A DNA stretch of 64,000 nucleotides. Origin: Acanthosepion esculentum (taxonomy: Eukaryota; Mollusca; Cephalopoda; Sepiida; Sepiidae). Positions within the stretch are counted from its first letter, which is position 1. Every line of letters begins with the position of its first letter. Shown one piece after another: positions 43,811-53,165 of this stretch. The stretch covers positions 32,660,062-32,724,061 of the forward strand of contig OZ038492.1 of assembly GCA_964036315.1 (NCBI GenBank). The letters run 5' to 3'. The notes beneath the pieces are model-generated. The model saw nothing but the letters and a program-made list of their open reading frames with translations, was not told where the DNA came from and ran no database searches. The position numbers and the translations under genes are program-made.

Positions 43811-44641
43811 ATGAATCTTGCTGTGCCAATCCCCCTTTCTGTTCGCGTCATGGGTATCAACCGTCGGCTTCCTTTAACTCAGGCCTCCTCCCTCTTTCCA
43901 AAACCAATTACCAACATGAATAACAAAAAACTGAAATACAAACCTAAACCAGCCTTCCAAAAATCACCCAAACCTCTAAATATCTCCTTCTCTAACATCC
44001 GCGGCATTAGAACCAACTTCTGCAGCGTTGAGTCTTTCCTCATAGCTACGTGCCTGGATATACTCGCCCTGTGTGAGACCAATCTTGACTCCTCTATCCT
44101 TTCCTCCGATCTCTCGATCCCTGGATACCTCCCACTCCTCAGAAAAGACTCTCTAACCCACATGCATGGCCTGGGTGTCTACGTCAAGGACCATCTCCCT
44201 CTGGCTAGAGAGACCTCTCTCGAATCGCCGGATCATTCCTACTTATGTCTCCGCCTATCTCTTCTTAATGCTGTAAGCTATCTTTTCTTTCTCTACCGCT
44301 CTCCATCCTCTCAGGACTGCGGGATACTCGATGTCATTTCTGACAGCATTGATAAGGCCCTCTCTGTCCATCCGTCCGCTCACATATTTGTGTTTGGTGA
44401 TTTCAACGCCCATCACAACCAGTGGCTACAGAACGCTACCACTGACCTCGCTGGCGTTCATACTCTTAACTTTTCAATCTCTCAATCCCTCACCCAGATA
44501 ATCGATTTCCCCACGCGTTTTTCCTAAAATCGTGACTGTAAGCCCTCACTCCTCGACCTGTGTTTTACCTCCATCCCTGAGTCGTGTAGTGCCACGCAGC
44601 TCTGTCCTATCGGTAACTCCGATCATGCTGTCGTGTCTGTT
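43811..44641 (+). pseudogene. CR1/jockey-like LINE ORF2: AP endonuclease
   Basis: NISFSNIRGIRTNF (Asn), LALCETNLD (Glu), GLGVYVKDHL, FLYRSPSSQ, FVFGDFNAHHNQWL (Asp/Asn) and, beyond a TAA stop at 44,525-44,527, the same frame continues with PSLLDLCFTSIP and PIGNSDHAVVSV (Asp-His). All catalytic motifs remain, so the stop is the only lesion in this domain. Met at 43,811 is the likely start region; an upstream stop-free extension was not seen. Confidence 0.85.
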
Positions 44642-46263
44642 AGTATCTCCTTCAGCCCCACCCCCTGCAAAGAACCTCCTACCACCAGAACCACTTTCTG
44701 CTACCAACGGGCTGACTGGGACTCGTTTCGGGACTTCCTCCGCGATGTCCCCTGGGATGCTGTATTTAAGCTCCCCACTCATGAGTGTGCTTCTGAGTTC
44801 TCCTCCTGGATCAAAGCCGGTATCGAAGCTTTCATCCCCTCCAGGAAATTCAAGGTCAAACCGCGCTCCTCCCCCTGGTTCACAGCTGCTTGCTCAGCCG
44901 CCATTGCCCATAGGAACCACTTCTTCCACCGTTTTCGTAGTGACATGTCCGACTTCAACAGACGTCTATTTACCTCTGCACGCAATGAGTGTAAGCGTAC
45001 CCTCGACAATGCCAAGGCACTATTTGCAGCTCGGATGAAGGAACGTATTGCATCCCGCAAATTTGGCTCCAAGGACTATTGGCGCCTCTGCAAGAGCGTT
45101 CTGAATAGTAACAAACCCTCCATTCCTCCACTGTTCAATCAGTTTGAGGTCCTGACCACCTCAGCCGACAAGGCCGAATGCTTCGCTCGAAAGTTTTCTT
45201 CCAATTCTATGCTTGACTCCTCTGGGGTACCCTTGCCCGACTTCCCTCCCAGAACTGAGGCCCTACTGGACGGCTTGCACATAACCCCGTCGTCGGTACT
45301 GGGCATTATTTCTAACTTAGATCTCCACAAGGCTACCGGCGGTGACGGAATACCAGCCATTGTCCTGAAGAAATGCGCACCTGAACTGGCACCTGCCCTC
45401 TCTAAATTGTACAACCGCTGCCTCAAGGACTCCTGTTTTCCTGACTGCTGGAAGTCCTCTACCATTGTTCCTGTCTTTAAGAACTCTGGCGACCCCTCCA
45501 ACCCTTCTAATTACCGTCCTATCAGTCTCCTTCCCATCTTCGGCAAAGTCTTCGAGGCCATTATCAACGCCGAAGTGATTACTCACCTGATATCCCACGA
45601 TCTGCTCTCAGACAAGCAGTATGGTTTCCGCTTTGCCCGGTCTACTGCCGATGTGCTCACGGCCATCACTGAATTTGTCTACCAAGCTATCCATAGTAAC
45701 GGCGAAGCCCGTGCCGTGGCCCTTGACATCTCCAAGGCATTCGATAGGGTTTGGCATGCCGGCCTCCTTCGCAAGCTCCGGGGTTATGGTATCACAGGTC
45801 GATTGTTTGACCTAATTCAATCGTTCCTATCAAACCGGGATTTGAAGGTTGTTCTCAGTGGATCCTTCTCCAACTCCTATCCCACTACTGCTGGTGTTCC
45901 TCAAGGCTCCATACTTGGCCCTACTCTGTTCCTCATATTTATAAATGACCTTCCAGACGCCATAGACTCCCAAGTCGGTATCTACGCTGACGACACTACT
46001 ATTTACTCCTGCCTCAAGCACAAATCTACTGAGGCGGACAAAATTAACCTGGCAGCTCAAATTGAAAAGGACCTCCAATCGGTTGTGGACTGGGGAGAGA
46101 AATGGATGGTCAACTTTAATGCTTCTAAAACAAAACTGCTCTCCATTAACCACCACAAGGACCCATCCCTGCATCCCATCAGAATGTCTGAGGACCAACT
46201 TTTCGAGAGTTCCTCTCTGCGGCTGCTCGGTCTCACGCTGTCCGCTGATCTGAGATGGAAAAA
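44642..46263 (+). pseudogene. CR1/jockey-like LINE ORF2: reverse transcriptase
   Basis: Open to 46,438 in the endonuclease frame, but the authentic sequence ends near 46,260. Motifs: ATGGDGIPAIVLKKCAPEL, NYRPISLLPIFGKVFE, DKQYGFRF, ALDISKAFDRVWHAGLL (first catalytic Asp), GVPQGSILGPTLFLIFINDL, GIYADDTTIYS (catalytic pair), WMVNFNASKTKLL and LRLLGLTLSADLRW. At 46,259-46,263 there are five As where six are needed, a one-base deletion that shifts the frame. Confidence 0.92.
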
Positions 46264-46803
46264 TACATCGAGTCAATTGCATCATCCACCGCAAGAAAAG
46301 TTGGTTCCCTGTGCCGAGCCAGGAAATTCTTCTCCCCTGAATCGATCCTCCAAGTCTATAAGTCTACCATTCGACCTTGCATGGAGTATTGCTGCCATTT
46401 ATGGTCTGGGGCCCCTGCGTGTTGCCTCAGGGTTCTAGATAAGATCCAGAGACGGATATGCAATGTGATTGGCCCTGATCTGTCATCTCGTCTGCAGTCG
46501 CTCTCTCACAGACGCGATGTTGCATCACTCTGCCTTTTCTACAAGTACTTCCACGGTAATTGCTCTGAGGAGTTTCTTTCGCTTGTCCCTAAGCCTCGTG
46601 AATTTAAACGTCCTACGAGGCTGGCATCCCGTTCCCACCCCTTCACCGTTGAAACTGTTAGGTGTAGACGTCTTTTCTACTCCAATAGCTTCATGTCTCG
46701 CACATCTCGCCTATGGAACTCCCTTCCCTATTACTGTTTCCCTGACAAATACAATCTCCAACGGTTTAAGTGTAGCGTCAATCGTCATCTCCAATTGCCT
46801 TGA
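46255..46803 (+). pseudogene. CR1/jockey-like LINE ORF2: C-terminal domain
   Basis: The 182-residue frame continues ORF2 after the one-base deletion: VYKSTIRPCMEYCCHLWSG, LDKIQRRICNVIG, SHRRDVASLCLFYKYFHG, SRTSRLWNSLPYYCFPDKYN and a final NRHLQLP. It is intact to the stop. The apparent start Met is an artefact of the frameshift. Confidence 0.9.
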
Positions 46804-47020
46804 TCTATCCACTTCCTGACATCTTTCATTCCTATCTGCTCTCGCTCTATATCTCCCGTAACCCCCCTACCTCGATCGACCCTCCGTCCTTCTCTTTCTC
46901 CACATCCCTTCCTTTGCCACTCCTATCTGCTCTTCCTCCAACCCTTCTGTAACCCCATGCGTGATAGTGGCCACCGGCCTTGCTTGGGGTGATACGCTTA
47001 AAAAATAAATAAATAAATAA

Positions 47021-47219
47021 AGGACAGAATTCGGGAAGATAGAAGATGGCGACCGACGTTGCATTTAAATCTTTGAAGATCGTGGGTGGCGGGAAAACAA
47101 GAAACCGGAAGAGAGTTCCTCAGGCAAAGAAGTGCATGAATATGCTTGTCTCGTTACTATAACTTCCAGTTTTTGTTGGGTCATCCATTTACACAATGTA
47201 GTTAGGTAGATTTACTCGA
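47021..47219. other. Unassigned; diverged repeat shared with 11.55-11.66 kb
   Basis: Begins right after the (AAAT)n tail: AGATGGCGACCGACGTTGCA and AACCGGAAGAGAGTTCCTCA resemble the 11.5 kb sequence. Confidence 0.4.
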
Positions 47220-47525
47220 TGTTTCCCTCTGTCAATATGTCCTATAAGTGTCAAATTCTCCAAGCCCTCTTTCCCTACTATACGTCCCAGAAATTTGAAC
47301 TGTCTCTTTCTGATTCTAAATATTAATGTTTTCTGTTTTCACTTTCCTTAAAACTTCCTTGCTGCCCTCGTGTCATCGTCCATGGCATTCTCAGCATCTT
47401 TCTGTAGAATCACGTCTTTGTTTACTCAAGTCTCCTCTTCAGCCGTGACGACATTTCACAGTATTCACTACCATGCAAGAGGATTGATATCACATAGCAG
47501 TTAAGCACTTACGATTGGATTATTT
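47220..47525 (-). pseudogene. RTE-like LINE, C-terminal relic
   Basis: Minus-strand counterpart of 16,130-16,440 and 14,480-14,615, sharing TCCAAGCCCTCTTTCCCTAC, CGTCCCAGAAATTT and CGTCCATGGCATTCTCAGCA. Confidence 0.6.
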
Positions 47526-47639
47526 TTATCCTTGTAATTTTAATTTCTGGCAGTCTTTGCGTTTATACAAAGCCTCGTCTGGTATTTACGAGGTTGTTTG
47601 CAGCCATATTAAAACTTGCTAATGGGGCGGGGTGGTGGT

Positions 47640-48153
47640 ATATGTCAGATATATTGGGCAGGTAGCCGAGGGGTTAGAACGTTCGCATTCTGACAATGAG
47701 ACCCGGGTTCGAATCTCACCAGAGTCGATTTGTCAGGAAAGAGACTTCCTGATGTTATCGAGCTGGAGGGGTCGATCCCAGCGAGCGACACCGTTAGAAA
47801 GTGACTGAAAACCATACCACGGGTTGACCCAAGCCTTGTGAGTGAAATTCGGTAGACGGAACCCTTGGGTGCTGTCAATTGCTGTGCTAGCACGAAGTCA
47901 CAAGTCATCGTGGCCGAGGGCTTGAGCGTGCTGGCCTTGTTCAAATTGTTGATCACGCTAGATAACACGCTCTTTCTCAGAAACTGTAACTAAGGTCTGC
48001 TCAGCATAGTTGGAGTATAAACCATTGGATGGCTCTATGGGTGTTGAATAAACACAAATGCACCTGAGCAAGCCTCTGCAATAGGGATTGGCTAGCCGCC
48101 CTAGTAGACAGGTACCCTTGAATAGAAGTGGCCAATACAATATGTCAGATATA
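47640..48153 (+). mobile_element. Full-length SINE family C with perfect 14-bp target duplication
   Basis: ATATGTCAGATATA occurs at 47,640-47,653 and again at 48,140-48,153. The 486 bp between them starts TTGGGCAGGTAGCCGAGGGG. A-box TAGCCGAGGGGTTAGAAC (47,663-47,680) and B-box GGGTTCGAATC (47,705-47,715) are well spaced for pol III transcription, so the head is tRNA-derived. The body is shared with 14,105-14,335. A long target duplication without errors means LINE-mediated insertion that is relatively recent. Confidence 0.85.
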
Positions 48154-49256
48154 ATAAAGCTTTGACGCATGCTTTAATTACATCTTTGTACATTTTCCCC
48201 TATATAGCAGTTCAGCATTCTTTGTTTCAAACGAAATTTTCCTGTTTCTTCATACTTTGCTTAGCTTTGGGAAGTTTTATATTTTTCTCTTCCAATGCGC
48301 CTTCGGATTTTGGTGTCCCATTGAAGACATACAGAATTTTCAAGATCTTGTCCTCTATGACACTAAACTCGAAATTTCACGCGAAACAACTAAGAGCCAT
48401 GCACCTATTCATCGGCCATTCTAAATTTATTTTCTAGTAAATAAAGTGAATATCTTTAAAAGACTTCCAAGTTTAGCCTAAGTGTATAAAACTAAGTGAG
48501 CTTTTTATAAAACCTAATTCTGCACCACTCCAAGATTGAACGTTTTTTTTTTTTTTGCATAAGAGCGACACTCTTTCTTCGACTATCTCTCCTACTCCCT
48601 TTCTTTCTTTCTCTTTCTTTTCTTTCTATCTCTTCTTTTTAAATTATGCACTTTTCTTTCCCCACCTTTCTGATCTTCTTCAAAATTTTAGTCAATTTTC
48701 CAAGAAGACTTAGTAATTCCAACTCCATTAGCGAAATCAATATACAAAGAAACCCACTATTTATTAGTGGTGTTTTTGACTTGTTACTGTTTGAGCGGTA
48801 CACACCGCCAACCAGAGCCGGTACATATTACTCCCGAAGCTACTACCCGGAAACAAGCCTGACTGGGGTTCATGGTCAGTGCTTATCAACATTTCCTTTT
48901 TTTCTACCTACATTTATATACGTCACAAATTAAACCCACCACAATTGACTATTAAAGGGTGACATTTTTTGACAGATTTTAACGTTATTCTAGGTTTGTT
49001 TTTTTGTTTGTTTTCGTCCAAATCCGTGAATTTATTTTGCTCATGCTAAGCCCCCAAAAAACACTCTATAAAATTTACCTTTTGTATCCCTAATGCTGAA
49101 TGTGTTAGAATTCCCCCAACTCTTCAACAACAAAAATCTCAAATTGCTGTTAAAATTTGCCACAAAACATTGTTGATTTATTTAAAATGGAATGATCTAT
49201 TATGATATATCTCTAATTTGTATTGAAATACATTGTATCTATTTTCAGTTTTTCTA
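48154..49256. other. Unassigned, no gene seen
   Basis: T-rich stretch at 48,540-48,640. Small frames lack recognisable domains. Confidence 0.45.
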
Positions 49257-49336
49257 TTAGGTTGGTGCAAAAATAATGTCGTTTTTTGACGTTCAACTTC
49301 ATGTGAGAAAACGACATTATTTTTGCACCAACCTAA
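49257..49336. mobile_element. 80-bp palindromic mariner MITE
   Basis: TTAGGTTGGTGCAAAAATAA...TTATTTTTGCACCAACCTAA with TA on both sides (49,255-49,256 and 49,337-49,338). Perfect 32-bp arms including flanks (49,254-49,285 and 49,308-49,339) and a 22-bp centre. The end sequence and the 80-bp length match the Hsmar1/MADE1-type mariner pattern. Confidence 0.9.
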
Positions 49337-49437
49337 TAGTTGAATTGTTCACCTATATTGCTTATGATCCATTATTGTATATAATTAAGTTACAAGGAAA
49401 TTTGTATTTTATATGGAAGGCTACCTTATGAAATTTT

Positions 49438-49855
49438 CGTCCTGGATTTGACGATAAACTACACCCGGCAGCAATCTCTCTGATCGGGTGTTTGAGGGTT
49501 TTAAGGAGTGTGAAACCACCTCTTAATAGCTGATGTTCCCAGATAAAACTTGGTTTGGCGTGGCAGCACCTGTTAGGATCCCAGATATGGGCAAAGAGTG
49601 AAGCCCCAAATGAAGATAACAAACATTATTTATAGCAGAATTACTAGCAATACATTTTTTATGAAAAAAAAATTACCAACAATAAATTCATGTGGCGAAA
49701 TTTCCAGTAATACGTTTTATGAGCTACGAAGTATATATTAAAAAAAAACATACCTTTTACCCTGAAAGTATAAAATTATATACAAAATATTTAGATTTTG
49801 GTATTAAATAACTCATAGAGGTTGGTATACCCCTAAAAAAAACAACCAACAAACT
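49438..49855 (+). mobile_element. Minisatellite-bearing element, copy 3 (single module B unit)
   Basis: One module B unit (CGTCCTGGATTTGACGATAA, 49,438-49,468), the linker (49,470-49,600; CCTCTTAATAGCTGATGTTC), about three degenerate module A units (49,628-49,720, with AGCAATACATTTTTTATGAA), and the shared 3' end GGTATTAAATAACTCATAGA...GGTTGGTATACC (49,800-49,832) with an AACAACC-type tail. It shows the element in its unexpanded state. Confidence 0.65.
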
Positions 49856-50268
49856 TATGAACATTGAGAGTAAGGCCCCATAGATTTGGTGCGAGCTGTA
49901 TCATAGATTCAGAAGTGGCGGCACGAAACCCTTGCACCGGCCCAGGTGCCACCTATCAAGCTGGTCATACAATACAGTTATTTCTAATTCCTCTCCCTAC
50001 GAACATCTGAATGTGACTGTGACTGTTAAACTTTATTTGAATTCAAATATTTAGCACTAATCAGTATCTGAAATCGAAAAATGGTCCACCTCGTTTCAAA
50101 TCTTTTTGAACGACTAGAAAATCTGTCTTGCTGTGTTAAGTCCTACACAGATCCAAACTGACCGCTCCAAGAGCAAATGTATAAAAATGTCAAGCTAATC
50201 ATAAATACATTATATTTATCCATGTGCGGGGGGGTGTAATGAATAGCGGCTCGGAATAAGATGTTCAA
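49856..50268. other. Unassigned
   Basis: Includes a GC-rich patch (GCACCGGCCCAGGTGCCACC near 49,935). No gene seen. Confidence 0.4.
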
Positions 50269-50387
50269 GCTTACAGCACCTGGTATTCCCAAGCGGTCAC
50301 CCATCTAGGTACAGACCATGCTCGGCATTGCTCAACTTTGGTGATCGTACGAGAATTGGTGTTTCAACCTTGATATGATCGTAAGCC
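50269..50387 (-). rRNA. 5S rRNA-like sequence
   Basis: The minus-strand 119 nt read like a metazoan 5S rRNA: GATCATATCAAGGTTGAAACACC, CGATCACCAAAGTTGAGCAA, GATGGGTGACCGCTTGGGAA, TACCAGGTGCTGTAAGC. The 5' and 3' ends GGCTTACG/GCTGTAAGC can pair as helix I. The internal control region, especially the C-box, is well kept. There are several changes from the invertebrate consensus as I know it, no array of neighbours, and no T-run directly at the 3' end, so this may be a dispersed pseudogene or a 5S-derived SINE head. Confidence 0.75.
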
Positions 50388-50641
50388 CTTTGTATGAATG
50401 GTGTAAAATTAATAGTTGAACGAAAGCCAATGCATCAAATACTTTAGTGTTATTGTTTGTGAAACCGTTATTGACCACACAAATATTAATGTTGTACTTA
50501 TTTAAATTATTTATGATATACGCCAATAAATTGCAATAAATTCTGCTTTGGTCGATATTTGTAATACGTTTATTTCTATATAGACGTCGTAGTTCGGGTC
50601 GAATCTTACAGTGGATAATGATAAATAACAACACATTTTGA

Positions 50642-50646
<5 letters not shown>

Positions 50647-50691
<45 letters not shown>
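50647..50691. repeat. (AT)n array
   Basis: AT array abutting the left TIR of the next element. Confidence 0.95.
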
Positions 50692-50695
<4 letters not shown>

Positions 50696-51035
50696 GAAAT
50701 GGACAAAGTCCGACAATTATTTAAAGACATTTTTATGTTTAACATTCTTTTTATACATACAGATATTTAAGTAAATGCTCTGTTTATAATAAACAATATT
50801 AAATAACTTTTACCGGACTGAATGTCCGAGAAATGTTCATAGAAAATATTCGTCCTCCGACAGGATTCGAACCTGTATCCTATACGGAACCGTTATATAG
50901 CCTGACGTGCCTTAACCGTTTCGGCCACAGAGGATCGTTCGGTTGACAAGGTCGAATTTACTGCTTATAAACTTCAATCTTCCATGAATCTCTCACGTAC
51001 ATTCATAATTGTCGGACTTTGTCTATTTCATAATG
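50692..51035. mobile_element. 344-bp TIR element carrying a tRNA-like gene
   Basis: The left end ATTATGAAATGGACAAAGTC...CGACAATTAT and right end ATAATTGTCGGACTTTGTCTATTTCATAAT are inverted repeats of 30 bp with one mismatch. A tRNA-like sequence with a downstream T-run lies at its centre on the minus strand. No protein frame. The TIRs fit a small non-autonomous DNA element, but the superfamily is not recognised. Confidence 0.7.
50853..50934 (-). tRNA. tRNA-like sequence, class II fold (probably a pseudo-tRNA)
   Basis: 82 nt on the minus strand. Acceptor TCCTCTG/CGGAGGA pairs over 7 bp (one G-U). D-arm GCCG...AGGC with GG in the loop (three standard pairs), a 14-nt variable region GTTCCGTATAGGAT that can form a short stem, and a perfect T-arm ACAGG-TTCGAAT-CCTGT. 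A pol III terminator-like ATTTTC lies about 5 nt downstream. The anticodon arm is weak: stem CGTCA/TAACG has a C-A mismatch, and loop GGCTATA lacks the invariant U33. Length and variable arm suggest tRNA-Ser/Leu ancestry. Confidence 0.55.
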
Positions 51036-52140
51036 TGTGACGTCATTTGTTTACATTTGATACACCATGAGGATATATGAACTCTCTGCTTTTGACAAAG
51101 AACCCGGACGAGGCTTTGCTGAAAGGTAAGGTTTCGTCCGGGGTGGGATAGACAGGCCCGTACCCATTTATGCGGGTTCTACAGGAATATTTCTGGCCGA
51201 ACCTACGAGCTCGGAGAACCCACGGTAAACTCGGCCACATACATCCCTCGTGGGGGGGGGCTGTTAAATATTAACTGTGATATAGACTGAACGCTGGTTA
51301 ACCGATACACACTCCCAAGTCGTGTAACACACTTCTGTTGTATTTACTGTTCAATACACTATTTATCTGCAACCTCTTGTTTTGTTATTTCTTAATTACT
51401 TGGTCACAACAAAAAGTTACAAGGAAACCATTTCTAAAAATCTAATTAAATTATCAAACATCAAGATTTGGGGCAAACACTTCTGTTTTGGGCCGAATAG
51501 CTATCTGCCAATAACACAATGTAAATGTTTAATGTATATTATAAAGATAAATATATTGTATATTTTAAATTGTATATGAAAATGTCCTTTATATACTATA
51601 GATGTCCACTACAGGGAAATTGCAGGGTGAAAATATATTATATAAGGCGAAAGTGACAACAAAGGAGAGTCCAGGAGAAAAGAAGATGATTTAAGTTGGA
51701 ACGAATGGAAAAGAATAAAAGAATAATTCAAATACGAACGATATAAGAATAACATAGTTGTTGTCAAAATACATATGGGAATATATAAAATATATATTTA
51801 AATCAATATATTATAACAGATAAAGAGAAACATAGAACGAAATCGAAGAGAAACTGCAAACTATAGAATTTAACTTGAATAGTCAAATAAATAAAAGACA
51901 TTAAATTATTTCGAACTGCCAACGCAATGACGCATTCTTGTTAAAACGTGAAAAAAAACAATAAATCTATGAAAAATTATTAAAATAACTGTCACCCATT
52001 TTTAAAAATTACTTAGCGTGAAACAAACAGCTCAGTAAATGGGCAAATAAAGAAAAAATATTTTTAGGTATATTAGAACGCATTTTATAAACATTTGGAG
52101 ATACAGCACTCTTACATACATCAGAAAGGAATATGCAAAT
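51036..52140. other. Unassigned
   Basis: 51,060-51,260 is GC-richer (CCCGGACGAGG, GGCCGAACCTACGAGC), with a short open minus frame but no domain. AAAGGTAAGG near 51,120 looks donor-like but has no partner. The rest is AT-rich. Confidence 0.4.
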
Positions 52141-52186
<46 letters not shown>

Positions 52187-52294
52187 CGAACAGAATGAGA
52201 TAAATAGATAGGTACGCACAGAATGATATAGATAGGTACAAACAATGATATAGATAGGTACGAACAGAATGATATAGATAGATACGAACAGAAT

Positions 52295-52331
<37 letters not shown>

Positions 52332-52375
52332 TAGCAGAATGAGATAGATAGATACAACCAGAATGACATACATAG
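52141..52375. repeat. (GATA)n array with TACGAACAGAATGA spacers
   Basis: GATA tracts separated by variants of ACGAACAGAATGATATAGAT. The spacer resembles the ATGAACAGACCGGG spacer at 4.2-4.4 kb. Confidence 0.95.
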
Positions 52376-52659
52376 TGTAGTTCTACACTTAAAAACAAAG
52401 TAAAACATCGCCTCGACTGCAATACAGCAGATTCCAGGACTACTCACTGTGCAAGCAGAATTAAGAGCAAGTATAAGATCTTACCAGACGAGGCAGTTAT
52501 TCACTGCGGAACACTTTAAAGGGATCTCTAATGACATCGAAGAACGAAATCATCCCAAAGAAAGTCCGACGCCAGATTAAATCCTCGATCAGATGAAAAG
52601 AGGCAGCAAATAATACCAATGAATGGCACATAATATAGGATGTCAAGTAAAAAAAGAAA
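52376..52659. other. Unassigned
   Basis: No repeat or gene recognised. Confidence 0.4.
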
Positions 52660-53165
52660 ATGAGAAAAATGCACGCAAGCAAAAGATGAATTACTCAACA
52701 AGAAGTATACAAAGAAATACGGTGGCACACAAATATAATAGGCGTACGTAAATAATAAAAGAAATAGCAGGACAGAAGATGTGCTCTCCGACAAGAGAAA
52801 TGAGATCTAATAAGGAAACGCTCATAAGTGAAAAGGGGACACTTCAAAGATGAAATGAATACCTCGGAAAACTCTTCCACGATGTCAGAAGAGAGAAAAT
52901 CACAATACATTAAAACATGGAATATTAAAATCTGCGGTAAGATCGTCGCTGGCCATGAATAGCATAAACTAAAGAGCAAGACCAGATAATATTGTAACAC
53001 TATCAACCTTAGACGATTTCTGGATCGACAGGATTCCAGAAATAATACAGGAAATATACGACAGTGGCAAAATACAAGAAGGTCTCAGTAGACCTATATT
53101 CATAACTATGCCAAAGGCAAATATATATTAGCTCCATCGGACCCTCAGCTTAATGAGCTTAAGTT
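52660..53165 (+). pseudogene. RTE-like LINE, N-terminal RT fragment
   Basis: Broken plus frames, best at 53,010-53,165: FWIDRIPEIIQEIYDSGK, EGLSRPIFITMPK and RTLSLMSL, the start of RT motifs (IPK... and ...SLM) in RTE-like elements. It stops where CR1-like sequence begins, so the junction near 53,166 is chimeric. Confidence 0.6.

Larger units (their letters stand above)
43300..47020 (+). mobile_element. CR1/jockey-like LINE, best preserved copy in the window
   Basis: 5' region (43,300-43,810) without a clear ORF1, then ORF2 from about 43,811 to 46,803 in coding order AP endonuclease, RT, C-terminal domain. The 3'UTR contains GGCCACCGGCCTTGCTTGGG and ends in an (AAAT)n tail (46,999-47,021). 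ORF2 has one in-frame stop and one single-base deletion. The same family supplies the relics at 5.9, 6.1, 10.2, 11.8 and 53.2 kb. No RNase H is present. The exact clade (CR1, L2 or jockey) cannot be settled by eye. Confidence 0.9.

Noticed and set aside
50853..50934. Reading the tRNA-like sequence as an amber suppressor tRNA (loop position CTA)
   Set aside because: The loop lacks U33 and the anticodon stem has a mismatch, so the apparent anticodon is not trustworthy.
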